Shown: positions 12,066 through 23,800 of the stretch, one piece after another
Layout: each line of letters opens with the position of its first letter
Position numbering within the stretch: the stretch's first letter is position 1
NCBI GenBank assembly: GCA_029532415.1
Contig: JAQOTA010000070.1
Span: forward strand, 248,001-312,000
DNA from: Marasmius tenuissimus
Lineage: Eukaryota; Basidiomycota; Agaricomycetes; Agaricales; Marasmiaceae
Direction of reading: 5' to 3'
DNA length: 64,000 bases
Notes under the pieces: generated by a model
The model's input: the letters and a program-made list of their open reading frames with translations, nothing else
What the model was told of the DNA's origin: nothing
Database searches by the model: none
Position numbers and translations under genes: made by a program

Positions 12066-13404
12066 ATGAAGGGATTCCTCGCTTTCGTCGCTCTCGCCGT
12101 CTCGGCTGCCTCCGTCAATGCTCGTACTTTCACGGTCAAGAACAACTGTGCCTTCACTATCTGGTACGTGTGTTCTACGATACTGTGTGGCAACAATGAC
12201 TGACGAGCTCGTCGTTACCTTCCGACAGGCCAGGCGTACGTTTGAAGCTCGACTGGAGGCTATCGTTTTTGGCTCACTCTACCGCAGATGTACACCGACC
12301 CCAACGCTGGATCCGCACGTCCCGACCAAGCCACCGGGTGAGTTCAGTGCTTCCGGGATCGACCAAAAATACCCATCATTTTGACTCGATGCTAATTCCT
12401 TCTTCAGATGGGAAGCTCCCGCTGGCAGCCAAGTTCAGTTCAATGTTCCGAACGACTGGAAGGCTGGTCGTATTTGGGTGAGTTGTTTCGTTTCTAATGC
12501 TCACGATGTGGTGCATGGTCTGAACATGCTCTGGTTTGACTTCATAGGGACGAACTGACTGTGACTTCTCTACCAACCCTGGACCGACCTCTTGTGTGAC
12601 TGGTGGATGCAACGGTGGTTTGGAATGCGCTCAGCAAGCCGGCACGGTTAGTCTTTCCTTGTACCCTTATCCACTATTCGTCGTCCTGACTCGTTGCTGC
12701 GCAGGGCGTTCCTCCGGTAACACTCGCGGAATGGACCCTACAAGGCGATGGAAACCGTGATTTCTACGATGGCAAGCATCTGATAAAATTCGGTTGTTGA
12801 CCTCGCTCGCTCATACGAATTGGACTATCCAGTTTCCCTTGTCGATGGTTTCAACTTGCCTATGGCCATCACCAACAGTGGCGGATGCGACGTGGCTGAC
12901 TGCCCCAAGGATTTGAACCCCGAATGTGCGTCGCTAGACTATGACGGCTAGTACCACACGCTGACAAATTGAATCATCGTTTGTATAGGTCCCCAAGAGC
13001 TTCGCGGACCCGCTGGATCCAATGGCCAGAACGCGGGTTGCAAGAGTGCTTGCCTTGCCAACCTCGACGGAAACCAACGTGGGTGTTACTTCCGGTATTG
13101 AATCTGTGATGATGCTGAATTTCATGTGCTTTTGCTTTCTCCTTATCATCAGAGGACTCCGCCAACTGCTGCAGCGGTAGCCACAACACGCCCGAGACTT
13201 GCCCTGCCTCTGGCGTTCAGTTCTATGACTACTTCAGTGCGTTAAACATTCGACTAGCTTCTAGGTGGAAGTTTACTGACAATATGAGCAGAGAACAACT
13301 GCCGCAACTCTTACGCTTACGCTTACGACGAGTCGAGCGGTACCGCTTTGTTCACTTGCGACTCTGGCAAGAACGTCGACTACACCCTTACTTTCTGCCC
13401 TTAA
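12066..13404 (+). CDS. Secreted thaumatin-like protein (GH152-type), 256 aa
   Basis: Ten exons (12066-12163, 12229-12235, 12288-12337, 12408-12477, 12548-12646, 12705-12771, 12833-12925, 12989-13078, 13153-13236, 13292-13404) sum to 771 nt, or 256 residues. Residues 1-20 are a signal peptide (MKGFLAFVALAVSAASVNA). The mature part starts RTFTVKNNCAFTIWPG and contains the 16 cysteines expected for eight disulfides. It also has the acidic-cleft positions of the family: Arg in AGRIWGR, Glu in TLAEW, Asp residues in FYDVSLVDGFN and Asp in GGCD. Thaumatin-like proteins of mushrooms include beta-1,3-glucanases that act on cell walls. Activity here is inferred from the retained cleft. Two oddities are a 7-nt second exon, needed to read WPGMYTD, and a GC-AG sixth intron (12772-12832). 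Confidence 0.95.
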
Positions 13405-15823
13405 AGGATCGAGGTCTGGGAAGCCTCAGCTGATACACGGTTCCGGAATGATATTTGAAGACAAGAATGGCTCTGATCTGTACCCTTGGATATAATTTAT
13501 CGTTATTAGTCTATGCCTCAACGCGTACTCTATTCGAATATATTGGTAATCATCGATCTGCATTGCTCAAGGTGGCCTGAACTCTCTTACCCAAACCTCT
13601 CCGCCAATCCTCTACGAATCCCGGATCGACCGACAAGAATCCTACTCTGTATCGATCCTTTGTCATGGGCATGACATCCTTGATGAGCACTTAGTACGCG
13701 GCTATCACACACTCGCCGAAGCATACCACAGCCTTGAGCCTTCGGAGAAAGCCTTACATCGCTCCGAGTGTCTTCAAGTAGATCCAGCTCTTCCATAGTA
13801 ACAACAACCCAGGGGTCGTGAGGATCACCTGGTAGTCGTGAAGTACGGTCTAATGCGTAGAACTGAAGCATTGCTCACCATGTACTAACTCAGGATAACA
13901 ATGATCTCGTGCAAAACGCCTCCCGTCCAGGGGGTAACACTTGTTCTGAAGATGGTCTATAGCTGTTATATATTGCGCCAGGTGCCATGACGTGCCGATC
14001 CACGTCAACAGTGTTAGATGATGGATTCCGTATTTCTCCCAGTCCTGTTCATGAATGATATCACGGCCGTTCGGGTCAGAGGACCAGTAGAAGCAAGCGT
14101 TCAGGAGGGGATAACGAATGGAATATACATTGTTGACTTGCTCAACTGGGATAGGTGGAACGAAAAGGTATACTGGAGTGCGAGATGTCGCGGGGTCGTG
14201 GTGGAACGTGCCAACAAGAGAGAGCCGGATTTCGTCGATTAGAGCTGAGCAGAAGGATTTATCAGCGTTAGGGAGGTAAGAGATTGTTGAGTAATACCCA
14301 CCGAGATCACTGTACGGATTGTAACATTCGTCACTAAAGGACAGGGACTGGCTGAGGTAGGCAGTCTGATACTGAAGTTGGTCTGGAAGGCGCAAGGAGA
14401 AGTGAAGCTCGGCTCGGTTACGCTCGGTGCCATCGAAAGCTAGATCGATGCGTGAAGGCACTAGACTCCGAGGTCAGTTCATGGAAAAGGTCTCGAACGT
14501 GTGTCAACAGACATACCAGAAGTGGAGTAACTGGCCTTAACATCAGCACTGATACTCTCACAGTACCATTCGGGAGCAGGGGCGGAGGGGAAGTAGGCAA
14601 GGATCCCAGGTTTGTTGCGGTCAACGATGGTCCCAATTGTTAGAAGACCATGTCGTACAAAGTCCGAAAGACCTTTGACCTCCCTTGTCTCTCCCGATGA
14701 TGCAATGACATACAAAAAGTCACCAAATTGGTGCTCGAAGCAGGCAACAACCTCGTCGATGTTGAGTCGTGGACGAGCGTGTTGATGAATTGGAGTTGGC
14801 GAATAGCCGATTGACTGCCTGGAAGGGTTGCCAGCGTCTTCGCTCGGCGATGACAGTGAAATGGATGGCAGGTCATACTGCCAGGTATGGGTTCTGGGGT
14901 TAAAGGTCCAATCGCTCCAATTGTTTGAAATCTGTTGTGCTGTCAGCACGAGAGATAGCTGGCGCCAAAATTATCGCCTTACCGGAAATGACAGTGTGTG
15001 ATCACCGTGCAAAGTGAAAAACGAGGCTGTCTAAGGGCGCTCTTAGCGGTGGCAGGATGTCGAACGACTTTGTAAGGCCAAAACTTACCTTTGTATACCA
15101 GAGGTAGTAATATACAATCCAATTCTCTTCAGCCGCAATTTGACCAGCAAACTCATCTCCGTTCGCAAGTTCTGCGATGACCATGGTCAGCATGTCCGAC
15201 GGACATCGCGAAGGTGCCCTACCATCAGGGAGTATCAGTATTAGTCTCTCTGACCAGCCCAATCCAACCAGGTGAGTGAACAGCGGCGACCTGATGGGAA
15301 TTGGTTCAGTAAAGCCTCCTTCGGCTGATTTTTGATATACCGTCGGGAGGACATCTCTCGGCATACACGCTCCTTTATCTATGGTCACTCGTCAGATTAT
15401 CTTACTAAATCCACTGAAAGCCACGCACCACTTTGAAGTCTTCGAGTTGATTTTCCTCCACCGGTTCAAGCGTTACGCTGGTGAACGCTCCCGGAAGTCC
15501 TAGGATCTCAACATACTGGACGGTCTTCTTGACTTTGGCCGTCTCGGATATCGATCTTCGCTGACGTTCGATACTAGCCTCGCAAATCTTCAGAGATACA
15601 TTTCTCCGAATGATGATGTCGCCCATGGGAATCCTTCTATACGTATTTCCGGACTAGATGCAGGGTTTGAGTAGTCATTTCCCCCAACCAAATGCGTACG
15701 TACCAAAGTAATCCACTTGGACTCTCTCCCCGAATGATTGAAAATGTTTGTGACCTGGTCCCTACCCGCGATCTGGAAAACGGCCTCGTCTCCGATTCGG
15801 CAGTTCCTCGCTTCTCGGAGCAT
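13405..15823 (-). CDS. Unrecognised multi-exon protein (possibly with a disrupted 3' end)
   Basis: I do not recognise this protein. Coding-like exons read leftward from ATG 15823. The first is 15823-15704 (40 codons, MLREARNCRIGDEAVFQIAG). The second starts at 15653 and contains the segment MGDIIIRRNVSLKICEAS. A third ends in NWIVYYYLWYTK. A short one encodes TASFFTLHGDHTLSFP, and another begins ISNNWSDWTFNPRTHTWQYD. A last one begins SVPSRIDLAFDG and continues to YPELVHGEQ near 13880. I could not close the intron near 15430-15380 in frame. After about 13870 coding resemblance shifts to another frame (FYALDRTSRLPGDPHDPW, to about 13690), which suggests a frameshift or an unseen intron. There is no signal peptide. 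The exact 3' end between 13405 and 13850 is not established. It is transcribed towards the thaumatin-like gene. Confidence 0.5.
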
Positions 15824-16619
15824 GATAGTTTAGAAGGGACGAGCCTGGAAGGCGTTGTGGTGATTGGTAGTACTCGGAAAAGGGGACTAAGACGCAGATG
15901 GACCATCGAACAAACACTTAAGTATGTGAATCACTGCTGTTCTCGTGAATGAGCGGCCTTGATGCCACTGGCCTCATTGAGGCATCGAATACGACATGTT
16001 GACAGGTCTGTCATGCCCTAGCTGTTGTGATAGTAATTTTGCGGTCATCAGATCCAGTGCTGTAGAGTTGCTGTAGAATCGGAGCAAGGATAGCAGGGCA
16101 AGGAGCCCCTTCAGCAGGGGTACCCCAGGGGGAAATCTAGCGAGGGACCCTTGAAAGGTGAGCCATCATCCCTGCATACTCATCTGATTTCCTGAGCGAG
16201 CCCAGTCAGTTTGACTGACTTTGAGAAAACAATACAGAGGCGAATGAGGGCAGATTGTCAAGTTGTGAACCTGGGAAGTTTAGCGCCTGGCCTAGGCGTG
16301 GGAGTTCAATAGGCAGTCACTCACGCGTCTTCGTGCTTCAACTGCCCCCACCATCTTCGACTCAACGACACCATTTAGGTATCCCCATTGACAGGGATCT
16401 GGAGGAACTCGTGGCAGAATCAAGAAACCATGCAACTTCTCAACCCTTCCGGCCCGCCCGACACACTTGGTTTCGCTTCGCGTTGTTGTCCCTGGGTCAT
16501 CAGGAAAAACCAGTCACCAGGCATTCTCATGACGAATTTGCTGATAGGATCCTGGTTATAAGAACCCAGGGGTCTTTTTTCGAACGACAAATCATCTTGG
16601 ATACCCCAAAACCCCCAAG
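15824..16619. other. Intergenic region upstream of GH3
   Basis: This lies between two divergently transcribed genes and no gene is supported in it. A TATAAGA stands at about 16557, some 60 bp before the GH3 start, and may be its TATA box. Confidence 0.45.
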
Positions 16620-19600
16620 ATGAAGGCGATTGCCGCCCTTTTCTTCGGTGCTTTCGTCGCGACCACGGCAAATGCGTGGAGACAATTGTGGCCCGAACGG
16701 TTCACGTTCTCAGATAGTATCATTCATGGGTCTATAGGTGCGCGGGACGAGTTTGGAAGGGCAAAGAGAGCCGAAAGAGACGCGTTTGTGAAGGATTTGG
16801 TAGACAGCATGACTATTGAAGAACTCGGTACGTTGATTCTTTGCTTTGTTCTTCCGGCCACAGCGTTCTAAATTAAATTCAAAAGTTGTGCAACTTCATC
16901 TTATGTTCGCGGACAACGTTGTCGGACCGAATTCAACCAACGAGCTTTTCGGTAAGCTGTGTTTTGTGTACCGAGGAACCCCCACTTACACCGGTCGCAC
17001 TCAGACTTTTCTCTTCTGCCTGCACCGCCAGACACCGGTTTGGGTGTAGTTCATGACTGGTACCCTACGACGTCGGAACACTTCAACGGCCTTCAAGAGC
17101 TCAACCTCCAGAAGTCACGACTCAAAACACCCTTGATGGCTCTTGGAGAATGTTTGCACGGTGTAGGATCCTTCAAGCAATCCATGTTTCCTCAGGCCAT
17201 TGCATTAGCCTCTTCGTTTGACGAAGATCTTGTCTGGCGTGTCGGACGAGCTATCGGTACGGAAGCGCGTGCAATAGGCATTCATGGTTGCCTTTCACCA
17301 GTGTTGGATTTGGGCCGAGACATTCGGTGGGGTAGAGTGGCAGGTAGGGACTCCAGTTTTCACGGTCGACCGACAACTGATGGTTTTGTTGTATAGAGGC
17401 TTGGGGAGAAGACCATGTTTTGACGTCTCACATGGGAGTTGCATACGCTGCCGGACTGTCCAAGAACGGATCTTGGTCTGACCCTGATGCTGTTGTCCCA
17501 GTCATGAAGGTATGAAGCCGGTTCCATTCGTATTCGTGGTTATCAGTGCTCATTCTTCTCCAATAGCACTTTGCTGCCCATGGCTCGCCGCAAGGAGGAA
17601 TAAATGCAGCGCCATACATGGGAAGAGGAAATCGCCAGACTATGATGGAAATGTTGGTCCCGTTCCGTGACGTCGTACAGAAAGGCTTCGCAAAAGGTGT
17701 CATGATGTAGGTACTCTAGAGGTCTTCTAAACAGTCCAAATCTGACCGTATATTCCAGGGCGTATCATGAATACGACGAGATTCCGGCGCATGTCAACCC
17801 ACTCTTCTACGATGCTCTGGATGACTGGGGTTTCGATGGTAACATCTACGATTTGTATTATCGAACATCTACTAAGCACGCCTCTTCCAGGGTTTACGAT
17901 GGCCGATGATACAGGTATGCATCCGATGTCACTTCTGTTACCAACACTAACATTCACTACTCAGGGATGAAAATGCTTTTCGTTCGTCACCGTGTTTCCG
18001 GTTCAACTGCGGACACTATCGCCCAATGGTTCAATGCGGGTGGAATGCTCCAGTTCTATGATTATGATTATCAAACATATTTGAACGTAGGTCCCGCTGA
18101 GGTGTCTGCATTGCGTTTCAAAGTACTGAAATTTCTCTCAGATTACGAAAGCGCTCATTGACAACTCCACTGTCACTCTCGACACGATAAAGGCACATGC
18201 CTCGAGGATCCTTGGCGTCAAATACGATCTTGGCCTTTTCGATGACCCATTCATTCCTCCGGAGATCGACTACCAAGCGATCACTCACCAGCACGTACCG
18301 TTGACCCTAGAGTCCGCACAGAAATCTATCGTCCTCCTGGAGAACAGGAACAATACTCTACCTTTGAGGCCCCAGCAGCAGGGAATCAATACCATCGCTC
18401 TCGTCGGTCCCTTTGGCGATACCCTCAACTATGGCGGTTATTCTGGCCCTTGGGGAGCATACCCTGTCGCAAACTCCAGCACCGTGAGGCAGGGAATCCT
18501 CAGCTACCTCACGGGAGAGAACGAAGACATTCAGTTATTGACGAGTGCTGGCGCCAACACCTGGTTGTATAACGCCCAGTACCCAATTCCGACATACCTT
18601 CTTTCTCCGCCTTCAAATTCTACGCAAGGCAACGTTACCGGCGGCCTTCAAGCGACTTACTTTGCAGACACAAACTTCACGGAACCTGTTTTCACGACGG
18701 TCGAAGCTCCCAACCGGGACTGGGGGCTGTATCCGCCGCTTGGATTGCCTTCGAATAACTTCAGCGTTATCTGGGAGGGGGAGGTTACTCTCCCATTTGC
18801 CGAGGATAGTGTCGAGCAGGATATCCAGGGCTTCATCGGAGTTGCTGTCTCCCCCAACACCACCGCCCGTCTTTTCGTCGACTCGCAGCTCATCGCTGAG
18901 TCACCATTCTCTTCCTCGAGCACTCTCTTGGGCAATATCCTTCCGTTGGCGTATAGTATCGAAAATGCGACTTTGCCTCCCCCAGCTGGTGCACCATTCA
19001 CGTTTGAGAAGAGTCGGAACAAGTTCAGCGTACGGGTGGAGTTTCAGACGTGGAATTTGTATCAGAAGATTGAAAATGTGAATTCAATCAATGCGCAGGT
19101 TGAGCTTTGGTGGAATTTGGTGGATAGGAGGAAAGGAGAGGCTGTCAAGCAGGTAAGCGTGCTTATTGTTAGGATACGATCACGAGATATGCGCTAATTC
19201 CGGTACTATAATAGGCTGTCGAAGTGGCCAAAGCAGCCGATGTCGTGGTTCTGGCCGTCGGAGCAAACTGGAATAGCGATGGAGAGAGCGGAGATCGAGC
19301 GACGCTGGGATTGTCGCCGAACCAAAGTCAGTGTTCTGTATCCCCGAGGGCTTCTTATTGAACTAACTGGACTCGGTTGATCAGCGGTTCTGGCAGACGA
19401 GATCTTCGCGCTGGGAAAGCCAGTCATCCTTCTACTTCAGGGTGGAAGGCCATTCGCGCTCAACAAGTATTATGACAACTGTGCGGCAGCACTCAATACG
19501 GTGCGTCAACTTATTCACTCCCCCTCCGGGAAGGCGAATGTTAATTTCCTCGAACGCCAGTTCTTCCCAGGTCAATCTGGAGGGCAAGCGATTGCCGACG

Positions 19601-20314
19601 TTCTCTTCGGGAAGGTGAACCCAGGAGGGAGGATTCCGCTTAGCGTTCCCTACGATGAAGGAACGCTTCCTTCATTCTACAAGTAAGGCGTATTTTGTCC
19701 CTTTTTTGGCAGTGCGCTGACGATCGTGTAGCTACCATTTTACTGCTCATGCCCGAAACTATACCGATATATACTCCTTCCCCAGGGTGAGTCACTGTCC
19801 GATGAATCTGCGCTGCGGTCGATATTAACTTGCTCATGAATGCGTAGTACTTTTTCGGATACGGTCTCTCGTATACCACTTTTGCGGTCTCCAGCTTCGA
19901 TGCCACGCCTTCTAGTGGCGGTAATACCTTTACCGCAGGAGAGACGATCCACTTTCATGTTGCCCTGTCGAACGAAGGAGATGTGGCAGGTAGCTTCGTC
20001 GCTCAGGTATGACTCCGTGCTGCCCTGTCCTTTCAGCCATACGCTGACGGAGGCATACGTGATAGGTCTACCTCCTACAACGGGTTTCGACTATAGTTCG
20101 AGCGGAACGCCAGTTGGTTGCTTTCAGGCGGGTTTACCTCGAAGCCGGGGAATCCCTGGAAGTCACCATAGATCTGGAAGTAGACAGGTTCTTGCCTATC
20201 GTGAACCGCCGGTATGACTGGGAAGTGGAGAAGGGCGACTATACGTTCGCTCTATTGGATAATGGGGGTCCTTTGTCAGATCGTCGTCGAAATGTGACTT
20301 TGACTGCGGTGTGA
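16620..20314 (+). CDS. Secreted GH3 beta-glycosidase with PA14 insert
   Basis: This is a glycoside hydrolase family 3 enzyme, estimated at 950-1000 aa and interrupted by many ~50-nt introns. The signal peptide is MKAIAALFFGAFVATTANA. The N-terminal barrel shows ALGECLHGV, FPQAIALASSFDEDLVWRVG, LSPVLDLGRDIRWGR and KHFAAHGSPQGGINAAP. It also has FTMADDTG near 17900, whose first Asp sits where GH3 has its nucleophile. The second domain begins VLLENRNNTLPL. A PA14-type domain (GGLQATYFADTNFTEPVF, about 18640-19080) is inserted there, and VVVLAVGANWNSDGESGD follows. The C-terminus (RYFFGYGLSYTTFAVS, then HVALSNEGDVAGSFVAQVYL) is the fibronectin-III-like domain. GH3 enzymes release terminal glucose or xylose from oligosaccharides. 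Sequence alone does not settle which. The GH115 neighbour favours a hemicellulose role. Confidence 0.92.
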
Positions 20315-20835
20315 AGAGCCGCTCGCGTAGTCACGGGAGGTGGCGTGTATATGTATTGCGTAACATAGCTTCCTTGTAGATATGACCATGTATCTACTGT
20401 GAGCGCACCCCCGCTGACACAGTAACTTGATTGATGACAAGGCATTGTAGGCGAAATCTCTGGCTTGAGAGAGTAGGATGATCGCTGAAAATCTATCTCC
20501 TGAACCTACCACCAGATGTAATGGTTTCGAATGCGTGAGTGAAATGCACATTGCGGACCGGAAGTTTACGACTCGGAGTATCCGGCCCGGTCCTGTTGGT
20601 TCACGTGCTCAGAAACAACCTTCTTGAAGTTCTGCCATCTGTGATCCCTTTCTTCGCCACATTTCTTCTGCTCCACACGTCAGTTGGAGACGTTGTGCCA
20701 GAGGTCTTGCTGAACATTCTACAGCTATCACAAGGCCATTGTTGCGAGTCCCCTGACACCTCTTAGTCCATTAAAAAACGCTCAGCTCGCGATACTATGA
20801 GGTGAATTCCTTGATTTCTGATTTCTACCTTCCGA
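20315..20835. other. Spacer between GH3 and GH115
   Basis: About 520 bp separate the GH3 stop from the GH115 start, both on the plus strand. It should hold the GH3 terminator and the GH115 promoter. No gene was seen. Confidence 0.5.
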
Positions 20836-23800
20836 ATGGTGCGTGCCAACGCTATTAAGTTGGCTTTTATTGCCATAGCTAGCCAATTTCTCTGCGTACG
20901 AGGACTAGGACAACCCACATGTGTCACATTTCGTTCCTCAGATTCATCTTTCCCTGTCGTCAGCAGCGGAACCTCAGCTCCAATTCTTCTGTCGTCGGAC
21001 GATTGGCCTGGTGTGCATCGCACTGCTCTTGACTTTGCTTCGGATATCGAAAGGGTGACAGGCGTGAGGCCGCAGCTGATGAATACCACTTCCGGAGACG
21101 CCTCTGGTGGTGGATCTCGACCTATCATTGTTGGCACCCTTGGTCGATCTTCCCTCATCGATGCAGTAGTAAATGCGACAAATTTGGACGTATCCTCTAT
21201 TGAAGGATTATGGGAGGGCTTCATTTCAAAGGAAGTGACGAACCCTCTTCCTGGAGTGGATAGCGCATATGTGATCATCGGTTCAAGCAAGCGTGGAACA
21301 ATATTTGGAATGTATGACCTTTCGGAGCAGTTCGGTGCGTGCCAAATGTTCTTCTGCAATTAATACCAACCCATGACCCGGACGTTTGAACAGGCGTCTC
21401 GCCTTGGTATTGGTACGTACGCGTCATCCGTGATCTCACAACCTTCTGAAGTACCCATCAGGTGGGCGGATGTACCGACGACAAAACACGAGGAGATATT
21501 CTTGGATCCTTCAGGATGCTCGCATGGCCTGCCGACTGTTCATTACCGAGGGATCTTCTTGAATGATGAACGACCTGACCTACAGGGCTGGGCGGCGGAG
21601 AAATTTACGAACGGCACAGGGTCGCATTACCTTGATTCTCCATTTAACCATCTGTTCTACGCGAAGCTGTGGGTCCCGTGTGCTATATCCGAGCTATTTG
21701 TGACAACCAAACGTGGCTTTGCAGGTTCGAGCTCATATTGAGGTTGAAGGGTAACTATTTGTGGCCAGGTCAGTCGATAACGCTTCCCGGAAGTCGGCGG
21801 CTGAGTCATCATCCTTACACTTGCCAGCTATGCATGCAAGGTAAGGGGTAAGGCAAGTTGCGTTTCTGTCTACAGGCTGAACAGAATTCATCAGTGCATT
21901 CTGTATCGATGACGAGCAAAACCAACCACTAGCAGATTACTATGGCATTGTAATGGGAACAAGGTATGATGTATATTGAACTCTCACTAGTTACTGGGAA
22001 ATTGAACTGTTTATGTTCTCCACAGTCACCAGGAACCAATCATGCGTAGTTCGCCCAACGAATTCGACATTTTCAGCGAAGGACCCTGGGATTACCACAC
22101 CAACAAGGACAATATATATGAGTATTGGGTGGAAGGTGCTCAACGCGCTAAGCCCTACGAATCCCTCTTCACTATGGGTATGAGGGGTGCTGGAGATAGT
22201 GAGTGCCCAGTGCAATCAATCATCAATATCTCACCTTTTATCTCCGAATAACAGTACCGCTGGAGGAAGGCCAGGATATCACCTTTTTGGAAGGAATCAT
22301 GGACGACCAGAAGCAGCTGCTGACCGATGTTTTCAACGGCACGGACGTGGCAACAGTCCCCCAAGTGTGGGCGCTTTGTGAGTGAATTGGATTACGCGCT
22401 GCTCGAGGAAAACCTTACTGAAATGCGTCGTTGTAGATAAGGAAGTCGAAAAATATTATATCGGCGGCCTCAAAGTTGAAGATTATATCACTCTGGTGCG
22501 TTTCAATGCTCAGTTAGCCAGTGCCGCTGATCTCCGAGTTCTCAGCTTTGGCCAGACGACAAGTTGAGTTCTCGCTGCCCTAGGAGTAACAGTAAAAGTG
22601 TTCAATAGCTGCCTCAGCTGGGGAAATGTTCACCGGTATCCGACTTTGGACGAACGAAACCGTACTGGTGGTGCAGGCATCTACTACCACGTCCGTATTA
22701 TATTGTAGTCTAGGAAGCGTGTCATTGAGCACATCCTTCCTACAGGTGAATTACGTCGGCGTTCCTAGGAGTTACAAGTGGCTTACGGTGAGTCATAAAC
22801 GTTCTCGTTATTAACAAAGGAATACTCTACCGCTTCTAACGCTGTTTTATCGCATGTTCATAGTGCAGTCAAATCCCCAAGGTGAAATTACTTCGCAAGA
22901 CCATATTAGTAGCCAAGTTTCGATCAAGTTTTGCAGATCTATGAGCAGATGTCTCTAGGCGTCGACCGCAACGCAACCAGAGTTTGGATTGTCAACGTCG
23001 GTGATCTCAAACCCCACGAAAGAGAGGCCGAGTTCTTCCTAACCCTTGCATGGAACGCGACAAGATGGAATCCCGATAATGTTCGCTCTTTCGACACCTC
23101 CTGGGCACAACGAGAGTTTGATGTCGATGACTCGGATGCGGAGTCCGTTGCGGAAATCATCGCCAATTTGACCCGGTTCAATGCGAGGAGGAAGCCTGAG
23201 TTGTTGAGCCCGACTACGTACAGTCTGACAGACTATCGAGAGTGAGTCCTTCCCCTAACGTAGATATCTTGGGCCTTTGTTGATCATTTGACATTACCTT
23301 CCTTCTAGAGCCGAAAACGTTCTAGCTGCATGGGACAAACTCCTCGAAGCCTCGACCGCGATGTACAACAAATTGCCCGCAGACACACAACCTGCATTCT
23401 TCCAGCTCGTACATCATCCAGTCAAGGCCAGCAGTAACCTTGGGAAGATATACATATACGCGGGGTTAAATAACCTACGAGCTTCGCAGGCAAGCTTGCG
23501 GACTAATGCGCTAGACGATCAGGTTGTGGAATTATTTGAGAAAGACTTCGATTTCGAGACGGAATATCACAGTATTCTTGATGGTACGTCGCCGGGGTGT
23601 TCATGTTCAAGTTGGCCTGCTTTGACCGGAGATGGCCTTGACTTCTAGGGAAATGGAATCAGTGAGTTTTCCCGTTTGACATACTGAGTCGCCGGACTGA
23701 CTTGGCGTGTAGCATGATGGACCAGACGCGTAGGTTTCTTATCCCCAAACCTCCAGGACCATAGAGTTGACGAGGCTTTCGCAGATATGGGCTACACCGA

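Noticed and set aside
18545..19081. 178-aa open frame within the GH3 gene
   Set aside because: A shifted frame of the long PA14-containing exon, whose own frame matches GH3 throughout.
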